From Rhizobiaceae bacterium (GTDB lineage Bacteria; Pseudomonadota; Alphaproteobacteria; Rhizobiales; Rhizobiaceae), in assembly GCA_029212415.1 (NCBI GenBank), contig JARGOF010000007.1, positions 121,499-185,498 on the forward strand: a stretch of DNA of 64,000 nt. Reading direction: 5' to 3'. Below are positions 8,720 through 14,905 of this stretch, one piece after another (the stretch's first letter is position 1; each line of letters begins with the position of its first letter). A program made the position numbers and the translations under genes. The notes below the pieces were generated by a model that was not told the DNA's origin, did not search any database, and saw only the letters and a list, made by a program, of their open reading frames with translations.

Positions 8720-9412
8720 TCACTTTTCCAGAATTTCCTTGTTGCGTTTCACATATTCCTCGATCGCAAGATCCGCGGCGAGGAGAATGTGATGTTCACA
8801 GGCTGCCCAGGCGGCGGCGCCGTCACGGTTGACGGCCGCTTCGCGAATGATGGTTTCCAGCTCTTCGATCGAGGGCTCGATCCGGGCCTCGTCGACAAAG
8901 GCGAACCGGCGGAAGACGGCGATCCGGGCATGCATGGCGCGCAGACTTTCTGTCAGCACCTCGTTTCCGGTACCCGTGGTCAACTGCCGGTAGAAATCCG
9001 CCTTGATGAATTCGCGGCTTTCCACGTCTCCCTTGCGGTACTCCTTGTCCAGCCGCTTGCTCAGCTTGATAAGGTCCTTGCATTGGCTGGCGCTTGCATT
9101 CTCCGCAAAAAGCTTGCCTGCCAGGCCTTCGAGCGTGGCGCGCACCACGTAGATCGACTTGATCTCCTGTTCGGTCAGAACTGCAACGATCGGGCCAAGA
9201 TTGGGAACAACGCTGATCAGGGATTCGGATTCGAGTTGCCGCAAGGCTTCGCGTATCACGGTGCGCGACACCCCATAGGCCTCGCATAGTGCGTTTTCAA
9301 CCAATCGCTGCCCCGGGACGAGTTTGCCCTCCAGGATATCTTCCCGCACCAATCTGACCACCTGCTGCCGCAGGGGTGCTGCAGTGCGCGAAATGACTGT
9401 CGACGTTGCCAT
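8720..9412 (-). CDS. GntR-family regulator, FadR/FCD subgroup
   Basis: A 230-residue transcription factor. Residues about 15-80 are a winged helix of GntR type (QRLVENALCEAYGVSRTVIR recognition region). Residues about 95-215 are an all-helical FCD effector domain. FadR-subgroup proteins bind palindromes with a GTnnnAC core. The repeated GTATTAC/GTAATAC sites at 5.5, 5.85, 10.85, 12.66 and 13.49 kb fit, and this is the only regulator within that stretch. It most likely represses the pathway until an intermediate, perhaps an organic acid, binds the FCD domain. That pairing is inferred from position and motif. Confidence 0.88.
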   Translation of the reverse strand: MATSTVISRTAAPLRQQVVRLVREDILEGKLVPGQRLVENALCEAYGVSRTVIREALRQLESESLISVVPNLGPIVAVLTEQEIKSIYVVRATLEGLAGKLFAENASASQCKDLIKLSKRLDKEYRKGDVESREFIKADFYRQLTTGTGNEVLTESLRAMHARIAVFRRFAFVDEARIEPSIEELETIIREAAVNRDGAAAWAACEHHILLAADLAIEEYVKRNKEILEK

Positions 9413-9523
9413 GTATGTCTCCGGCTTCTGTTTGATCTGTGCGCGGCATTGACCGCGCGCTTGATCTCAATGTGAGGTCTTTGCCAATTGCGGATGACGC
9501 ACGAGGCGACCTGCTACAGGCAT

Positions 9524-9552
9524 GTGTTAATATTGACTCAATAAACTTTCAA
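9524..9552 (-). promoter_or_regulatory. Putative regulator promoter with a different palindrome
   Basis: On the minus strand TTGAAA (9547-9552) and TAACAC (9524-9529) are 17 bases apart. The perfect palindrome TATTGACTCAATA (9531-9543) fills the spacer. It does not match the GTATTAC motif of the other promoters, so it may be a site for another factor or a divergent autoregulatory site. The start codon is about 110 bases downstream. Confidence 0.35.
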
Positions 9553-9680
9553 GTTGTATGGACCGCATCGATCGAAATCGATCAGCCTCGGCAAGATTCG
9601 TGAGTATTGAAGGCGATCTGCCTCCTATATCTCATTATGCCACGCTATTTTGAATCTACAATTGCATCCGCATGGCTTCG

Positions 9681-10751
9681 TTATTCAGGAATGATACGCT
9701 CCTTTCGCAAACGATCGAAGACATCGGTAAAGCTTGACAGTGATCCCTGATAGGCGCTGAAGCCAAGAACGCGGCTGTTGCGCATATCGGTGATACATTC
9801 GATTTCACGCCCCAGATCGGCGTCGCTGTGCCAGAATGAGGCCAGATCAGAGATCGTGTTGGGCTTGAGCCCGTGACGGGTCACGATATCGTCCCAGATC
9901 GGCCCCGCATCCTTCATCTGCTCTTCAAGCAACGTTGGATGTCCAGGATATGGCGCCGGATCCAGATCAAAATAATCGGCAATACGCGCCCAGAGCCAAT
10001 ACCAGCGGAACACGTCTCCGTTGGCGATGTTAAAGGCCGTATTCGCCGCTTCGGGCGTATTCGCGGCCCAGATCAACTGCTTGGCCAGAATTCGCGCATC
10101 CGTCACATCGGCCACCGCATTATACTGCGCTTGCGATCCGGGAAAGACGAAGGGTCTGCCGGTCGCTTTGCATATGGACGCATAGACAGCCAGCGTGACG
10201 GCCATGTTCATTGCATTGCCGAGCACATAGCCAATCATCGAATGCGGGCGATGCACGGTCCACTGGAACCCGCGCGATTTGGCCTGAGCAAAGACCACGT
10301 CTTCCTGATCATAGTAAAAATTCAGTCCCGGCAGACGCGGCTGCGATTCCAGAAACGGCGAATAGGGCTTGCCGTCTCCATAGCTTTCAAATGGTCCCAG
10401 ATAGTGCTTGAGACCCGTCACCAGAGCCACATGATGCAAGGGCGCCTGTTTCAGCGCCTGGAACAGGTTTTCCAACATGACCTTGTTGACCCGGACATTT
10501 TCGGCTTCGCTCGCCTGCATCGACCAGGTGCAGATGAAGACATGGGTAATACCGGCCATTTCGGACCGGGCCGCTTCGGCCGCCTGCGAATCCATCAGGT
10601 CCAATGCGATGTGGCCATCGACGACTCCCTGAGGCTGCGCGGAGCGCGACAGGCCGGTCACATGCCAGCCATCCGCCTTGAGCGCCTGCGCTGCATAGCT
10701 GCCTGAAAGCCCGCTTACGCCAACGACAAGCGCCTTTCGCTCCTCTTTCAT
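9681..10751 (-). CDS. PRISE-like NAD(P)H-dependent enone reductase (SDR)
   Basis: A 356-residue atypical short-chain dehydrogenase resembling the progesterone 5-beta-reductase/iridoid synthase (PRISE) family. The cofactor motif GVSGLSGSYAA is at the N terminus. TWSMQASEAENVRVN, VTGLKHYLGPFE (family catalytic Lys) and NFYYDQED (catalytic Tyr) follow in the order typical of that family. PRISE enzymes reduce the C=C bond of activated enones. ATG 10751 is chosen over 10766 because GGAGGG lies just upstream. It is divergent from the hydrolase gene across an operator of the regulon. It suggests that an unsaturated ketone enters the pathway. A plain NAD-dependent epimerase fold is the alternative. 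Confidence 0.78.
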   Translation of the reverse strand: MKEERKALVVGVSGLSGSYAAQALKADGWHVTGLSRSAQPQGVVDGHIALDLMDSQAAEAARSEMAGITHVFICTWSMQASEAENVRVNKVMLENLFQALKQAPLHHVALVTGLKHYLGPFESYGDGKPYSPFLESQPRLPGLNFYYDQEDVVFAQAKSRGFQWTVHRPHSMIGYVLGNAMNMAVTLAVYASICKATGRPFVFPGSQAQYNAVADVTDARILAKQLIWAANTPEAANTAFNIANGDVFRWYWLWARIADYFDLDPAPYPGHPTLLEEQMKDAGPIWDDIVTRHGLKPNTISDLASFWHSDADLGREIECITDMRNSRVLGFSAYQGSLSSFTDVFDRLRKERIIPE

Positions 10752-10840
10752 GTTGGCTCCCTCCATTTTGTCGTCTCGTCATGCGTCCACGTTGGACGGC
10801 GCCGATCAAAATCCCGAAAAAGGACCTAGACGATCAAGTG

Positions 10841-10871
10841 ATATTATCATAATATAGTATGACAGTAATTT
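10841..10871. promoter_or_regulatory. Divergent promoter/operator, degenerate regulon palindromes
   Basis: ATATTATCATAATAT (10841-10855) is a perfect 15-bp palindrome, followed by GTATGAC and GTAATTT at the same 8-bp step. Plus-strand boxes could be TTATCA (10844-10849) and TAATTT (10866-10871), 16 apart. Minus-strand boxes could be TTACTG and TAATAT over the same span. Bases 10847-10869 match 12653-12675 at 19 of 23 positions, tying this site to the promoter of the second SDR gene. Confidence 0.55.
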
Positions 10872-10929
10872 CTAATTTGCAATGGACAAAGACCCACGCG
10901 GGTCGCAATGATCAAACAGGGAGGACGCC

Positions 10930-11832
10930 ATGACAGCCAAGCTGCTCAACACGCAGAACGCAGGGTGGTATCGGTTCAAAATCGGCCAGTTGGAATGCAC
11001 AACGATTTGGGACGGTTATATTCACCACGGCTATGAAGGCATCTTTCCCAATGCTGACCCTGCCGAAATGGCGCGCCTGAAAAAAGAGTATCGGCTGCCC
11101 GAAGATCATATCCCGATGGATCTGAACCCGGCAGTGGTCAACACCGGTGACAAGTTGATCCTGATTGACGCCGGCATGGGAAAAACCTCCGACATGTTCG
11201 GCGATACAATGGGCCATACCGTCGACAATCTGGCCGCCGCAGGCATCAACCCGGACGACATCGACATGGTGCTGATGACCCATTTGCATCCCGATCACTC
11301 CTTTGGGCTGATCGATCAGCAGGGCAACGCTGTCTACAAGAATGCCGAGCTTTATGTGTCCGATGCCGATTGGGCAGAATGGACAAACGAAGCCAACCAG
11401 ACCCGCAATGACTTCGTCGGTCCCTGGACCGAAGGCACGCTTGCAGCGGTTGCACCCTATCGTGACCGCCTCAAATTGTTCAAAATGGGTGCCACGATCA
11501 TGCCGGGTCTGACGACAATGTCGGTTGCCGGTCACAGCCTCGGCCAGACAGCCTTCATTTTCGAAAGCGCCGGTGAAAAAGTGGTCTTTACCGGTGATGT
11601 GGCCCATCACCAGATCTTTGATCCGATCCATCCGGAATGGTTCTTCCACATGGATTATGACAGCGACCCGCAGCTGGGTGCTGACGCCAAATCCGAAATC
11701 TTTGCCCGCGTGACAGACGAAAACATCCGCTATCACGGCTATCATTTCCCCTTCCCCGGAATTGGCGACATGGAGCGGGCCGAGGATGGAACCTATCGCT
11801 TTTATGGCGAACCCGTGACCCCGCGCCTGTAA
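10930..11832 (+). CDS. Metallo-beta-lactamase-fold hydrolase (lactonase-like)
   Basis: A 300-residue MBL-fold hydrolase without a signal peptide. The metal site reads HLHPDHSFGL at 118-127. Further ligands are a His in VAGHSLGQT and the Asp of VVFTGDVAHH. The layout resembles acyl-homoserine-lactone lactonases and related hydrolases. AGGGAGG precedes the start. In this cluster it is the best candidate for opening a lactone formed by the Baeyer-Villiger enzyme. Other MBL activities (thioesterase, phosphodiesterase) cannot be excluded from sequence. Confidence 0.82.
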   Translation: MTAKLLNTQNAGWYRFKIGQLECTTIWDGYIHHGYEGIFPNADPAEMARLKKEYRLPEDHIPMDLNPAVVNTGDKLILIDAGMGKTSDMFGDTMGHTVDNLAAAGINPDDIDMVLMTHLHPDHSFGLIDQQGNAVYKNAELYVSDADWAEWTNEANQTRNDFVGPWTEGTLAAVAPYRDRLKLFKMGATIMPGLTTMSVAGHSLGQTAFIFESAGEKVVFTGDVAHHQIFDPIHPEWFFHMDYDSDPQLGADAKSEIFARVTDENIRYHGYHFPFPGIGDMERAEDGTYRFYGEPVTPRL

Positions 11833-11835
11833 CAA

Positions 11836-11870
11836 TCCGCAGTTGCAACACTCCGCAGCCGCAACACTCC
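11836..11870 (+). repeat. Short tandem repeat after the hydrolase gene
   Basis: TCCGCAGTTGCAACAC (11836-11851) is followed directly by TCCGCAGCCGCAACAC (11852-11867) and a further TCC. Two 16-bp copies differ at two positions. It lies in the 72-base gap before the first SDR gene; no function is evident. Confidence 0.6.
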
Positions 11871-11904
11871 AAAGCGAACCTTCCTTTCTGCGAAAGACCG
11901 ACAT

Positions 11905-12618
11905 ATGACTCAGAACTGCGCAATCGTAACCGGTGGTGGCCGCAATATCGGCCAGGCCATTTCACTTCGCCTGCAGGAGGATGGTTACCGGGTCTTTGCA
12001 CTCGATATCGTCGCCCCTGAAGCCGAGTCTTTGCGCGCTGACGCAGTGCAGGTCGACCTTACGAATGCCGAGGCAACCAAAGAGGCTCTGTCCGCAATTG
12101 TCGCAAATCACAAGGTGACATGCCTGGTCAACAATGTGGGGCTGGTGGCCCCTGCTGCATTTGATGCGGTCAACCTGGATGATTTCGATCGGTTGATGCA
12201 TCTCAATCTGCGCACATCGATAGTCTGTGCGCAGAGCCTTGTGCCTGAGATGCGCAAGCATGGCGGTGGCCGGATCGTATTCAACACCAGCCGCGTGACC
12301 AAGGGCAAACTTGAGCGCACGTTATACAGCGCCACCAAAGGTGCGGCGCAAGCCATGGCCCGCACATGGGCGCTCGAGCTGGGCAAGGACGGCATCACGG
12401 TGAATTGCGTGGCGCCCGGCCCCATCGCAACGACCGCTTTCTGGGACAACAATCCACCCGAAGCGCCCGAGACAAAAGCCATTGTCGACGCTGTTCCGGT
12501 CGGCCGCATGGGAACGCCTGAAGACGTGGCCAATGCAGTCAGTTTCTTTTGCGAGGACCGCGCCAGTTTCGTCACCGGGCAAACACTCTTTGTGTGCGGC
12601 GGCGTCACTGTCGGGTGA
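11905..12618 (+). CDS. Short-chain dehydrogenase/reductase (FabG-like), first copy
   Basis: A 237-residue classical SDR. The cofactor motif TGGGRNIG is at 9-16, the NNVG motif near 76-79, and the catalytic Ser129, Tyr141 and Lys145 lie in NTSRVTKGK and YSATKG. Such enzymes oxidise secondary alcohols or reduce ketones with NAD(P). It lies 72 bases after the hydrolase gene and is probably on the same transcript. In the proposed route it could convert a cyclic alcohol to the ketone used by the monooxygenase. The Gly-rich motif has Asn in place of the usual Gly-Ile pair partner, which still occurs in the family. Confidence 0.88.
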   Translation: MTQNCAIVTGGGRNIGQAISLRLQEDGYRVFALDIVAPEAESLRADAVQVDLTNAEATKEALSAIVANHKVTCLVNNVGLVAPAAFDAVNLDDFDRLMHLNLRTSIVCAQSLVPEMRKHGGGRIVFNTSRVTKGKLERTLYSATKGAAQAMARTWALELGKDGITVNCVAPGPIATTAFWDNNPPEAPETKAIVDAVPVGRMGTPEDVANAVSFFCEDRASFVTGQTLFVCGGVTVG

Positions 12619-12649
12619 TGCCGCGGGCCCAGGCCATGCAACAAAATAC

Positions 12650-12677
12650 TTGTCATAATATTGTATTACGGTATTAC
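12650..12677 (+). promoter_or_regulatory. Promoter/operator of the second SDR gene
   Basis: TTGTCA (12650-12655) and TATTAC (12672-12677) are 16 bases apart. Between and across them run ATAATAT, GTATTAC and GTATTAC at 12655, 12663 and 12671, each 8 bp apart. This is the same half-site and period as the other operators of the region. The start codon is 71 bases downstream. An independent promoter here means the second SDR can be expressed separately from the hydrolase and first SDR. Confidence 0.6.
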
Positions 12678-12747
12678 TTGATTTCGAGAAAAAACGGCGT
12701 ATCGCCCGAGAAACGGCCCTGACGCCCGGAAATGGAGGAGAAAAACC

Positions 12748-13467
12748 ATGAGACTGAATGGAAAAGTAGCCATCGTAACAGGCGCATCACGCGGCATCGG
12801 GCTTGGTATTGTAAAGAAATTTGCAGCTGAAGGCGCGCATGTCATCGCAGGCAGCACCAGCAATCCATCCGATGTTTACCCCGACGGCGTTGAGGGCGTG
12901 AAACTGGATGTCACGAGCGAGGCCGATTGGGCGCGCGTGACCAAAGACGCGCTCGCCAAACATGGCAAGATTGATGTGCTGGTCAACAATGCCGGCATCA
13001 TTGCCTATGAAGCTCTCAATGAGCTCAATCTGGAGGCCTGGAACAAGGTCATCGGCGTTAATCAGACCGGTGTCTTTCTGGGTATGCGGGCCGTTATTCC
13101 AGGGATGCAGGAGAAAAAATCCGGCTCCATCATCAATGTGTCTTCCATATGGGGAAATGCCGCTGTGCCTGGTGCCCATGCCTATCACGCCACCAAGGGT
13201 GCGGTGCTGATGATGACCAAGAACGCGGCAATCACCTATGTGGGCGATGGCATTCGGGTCAATTCGATGCTCCCCGGCTTTATCGACACGCCGCTGACCC
13301 AGTCGCAGGATCCTGACGTCAACGCTTATGTGGTGGGGCTGACACCCATGGGTCGCGCCGGTACCCCGGAAGAAATCGCCAATGGCTGCCTGTTCATGGC
13401 CAGCGACGAATCCTCCTTCATGACTGGCGCAGAGATGGTTATCGACGGCGGTTACCTCGCTCAGTAG
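12748..13467 (+). CDS. Short-chain dehydrogenase/reductase (FabG-like), second copy
   Basis: A 239-residue classical SDR. It has TGASRGIG at 11-18, NNAG at 80-83 and the catalytic residues Ser132/133, Tyr146 and Lys150 (YHATKG). GGAGGAG sits upstream of the start. It differs clearly from the SDR just before it, so it is not a recent duplicate. Its own operator-bearing promoter and position before the importer genes suggest an early step, such as oxidation of the imported alcohol. The real substrate is not visible in the sequence. Confidence 0.88.
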   Translation: MRLNGKVAIVTGASRGIGLGIVKKFAAEGAHVIAGSTSNPSDVYPDGVEGVKLDVTSEADWARVTKDALAKHGKIDVLVNNAGIIAYEALNELNLEAWNKVIGVNQTGVFLGMRAVIPGMQEKKSGSIINVSSIWGNAAVPGAHAYHATKGAVLMMTKNAAITYVGDGIRVNSMLPGFIDTPLTQSQDPDVNAYVVGLTPMGRAGTPEEIANGCLFMASDESSFMTGAEMVIDGGYLAQ

Positions 13468-13478
13468 AAAATTGTCAG

Positions 13479-13508
13479 TTGACGTATTACGGTATTATGG
13501 TAATATTG
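13479..13508 (+). promoter_or_regulatory. Importer operon promoter with operator in the spacer
   Basis: A good -35 TTGACG (13479-13484) and -10 TAATAT (13501-13506) are 16 bases apart. The spacer begins within GTATTAC (13484), followed by GTATTAT (13492) and GTAATAT (13500) at an 8-bp step. A repressor here would block RNA polymerase directly. The leader to the binding-protein start is about 130 bases. Confidence 0.7.
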
Positions 13509-13636
13509 AATGGCTGACATATCGAACCGCATCGCGACAACCGCTTCGCGTCCGCAAGACAGAAGCGGGCTAACCACACAGAGCCCGCCTAACCAATTCG
13601 ACAGCGACCACACAGACTTCAGGAGAGGAAAGTCCT

Positions 13637-14836
13637 ATGTTCAAATCATCTGCAAACAAGTTTTCCATGGGTAAATCATCGGTAACAGGCCTTCTTATGG
13701 GCTGCGCCGTTGCGCTCATGCCCAATGTTGCCCTTTCGGCCACGGCCGAAGAGATGATGCAAAGCCGCCTCGGCACCACGGATGCCGACCCGGTTATCGT
13801 TGAAACGTTTCGTCGCGCGGCCATGCCGGTCACCGACGAACTGCGCGCCAAGGCGTTGGAATGCTGGAATAACAACAGCTGTGATACCGGTACCGGTGGC
13901 GATCTGACTGTCGCTTACGCCGATGGTTTCGGCGAAAACGTCTGGCGCCGTGTCACGGCAATGGAATATATCCAGCAGGCGCTGACCTATCCCGAAGTGG
14001 GCAAGATTCTTTACACATCGGCACGCGGCGACTCGGCTCAGGCAATTTCTGACCTGCGGTCCTATATCGCCCAGGGTGTCGACGTCATCGTGATTTTTGC
14101 CGATGCCGGCATGGCGCTTGGACCAACAGTTCGCGAAGCGCAGGAAGCAGGCATCAAGGTGACCGTGCATAACGGGACCGAAGTGGGAACGTCCGGTAAG
14201 GACTATGTCGCCAATATCGCCGAAAATATCTGCGGCCTCGGCTCATCCTTTGTGGATGCCGTGATCGAAGGCAACCCGGACGCCAAGAATATCGTTGCTC
14301 TGGGTGGAACGCCTGGCAACCCGCTCAGCAAGACCTGGCAAGATTGCGCCGAAACACGGGCCGGGGAAATCGGCAACGGTGTCGAGATCGTCGCCCGTGA
14401 AGACACCAACTGGACACAGGAAGGCAACTTCACTGCTGTTTCCGCCGCTCTGGCTCGGTTCGATGATATCGACGGTTACATCTACGAATACGCTGATGGC
14501 TTCCGCGGTGCGGTGCGTGCCTATGAATCGGCAGAACGCCCATTGGATTTCGTTGTCGCTCTGCGGACCGATGAACAGGGTCTGTTCTGTGATTGGGAAG
14601 CCGCCGACAGTGCTGATTTCAAGATCTTCTACTCCTCGGGGCAGAATTTCCAGTCACGCATTGCCCTGACCGCCGCAATGATGGCGCAGGCCGGCGACGA
14701 CGTGTCGAGCGCCATTGACGTGCCTTTCTCCATGAAGCCCGTGGTTAAAGGACAGTGCGACAAGTCTTTGCCAATGGAAATCTCCGTCTCCTCCCTGGTG
14801 GATGCCGATACGCTCAGCGCGATGTTCGGAAAATAG
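13637..14836 (+). CDS. Ribose-family ABC importer, periplasmic binding protein
   Basis: A 399-residue secreted protein with a Sec signal peptide (hydrophobic VTGLLMGCAVALMPNVALSA, cleavage near residue 36). The mature part is a periplasmic binding protein-like fold of the sugar type (SBP 4 class), seen in VIVIFADAGMALGPTVREA and the later IVALGGTPGNPLSK. AGGAGAGG precedes the start. It is the first gene of an importer operon under the regulon operator. Such proteins mostly bind sugars but also other polyhydroxy or cyclic compounds. Here it would bind the pathway substrate outside the inner membrane. The ligand is unknown. Confidence 0.88.
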   Translation: MFKSSANKFSMGKSSVTGLLMGCAVALMPNVALSATAEEMMQSRLGTTDADPVIVETFRRAAMPVTDELRAKALECWNNNSCDTGTGGDLTVAYADGFGENVWRRVTAMEYIQQALTYPEVGKILYTSARGDSAQAISDLRSYIAQGVDVIVIFADAGMALGPTVREAQEAGIKVTVHNGTEVGTSGKDYVANIAENICGLGSSFVDAVIEGNPDAKNIVALGGTPGNPLSKTWQDCAETRAGEIGNGVEIVAREDTNWTQEGNFTAVSAALARFDDIDGYIYEYADGFRGAVRAYESAERPLDFVVALRTDEQGLFCDWEAADSADFKIFYSSGQNFQSRIALTAAMMAQAGDDVSSAIDVPFSMKPVVKGQCDKSLPMEISVSSLVDADTLSAMFGK

Positions 14837-14848
14837 ACTGAAACCTTA

Positions 14849-14877
14849 TGGCCCCGCTTTGGCGGGGCCACTTTTTT
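14849..14877 (+). terminator. Attenuating terminator after the binding-protein gene
   Basis: TGGCCCCGC and GCGGGGCCA form a perfect 9-bp stem with a TTTG loop, followed by CTTTTTT. It is a textbook rho-independent terminator 12 bases after the binding-protein stop and 29 bases before the ATPase-permease start. It probably makes binding protein more abundant than the membrane parts. Confidence 0.9.
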
Positions 14878-14905
14878 AATTTTGCCTAACTTCGGATTGT
14901 GCCCC

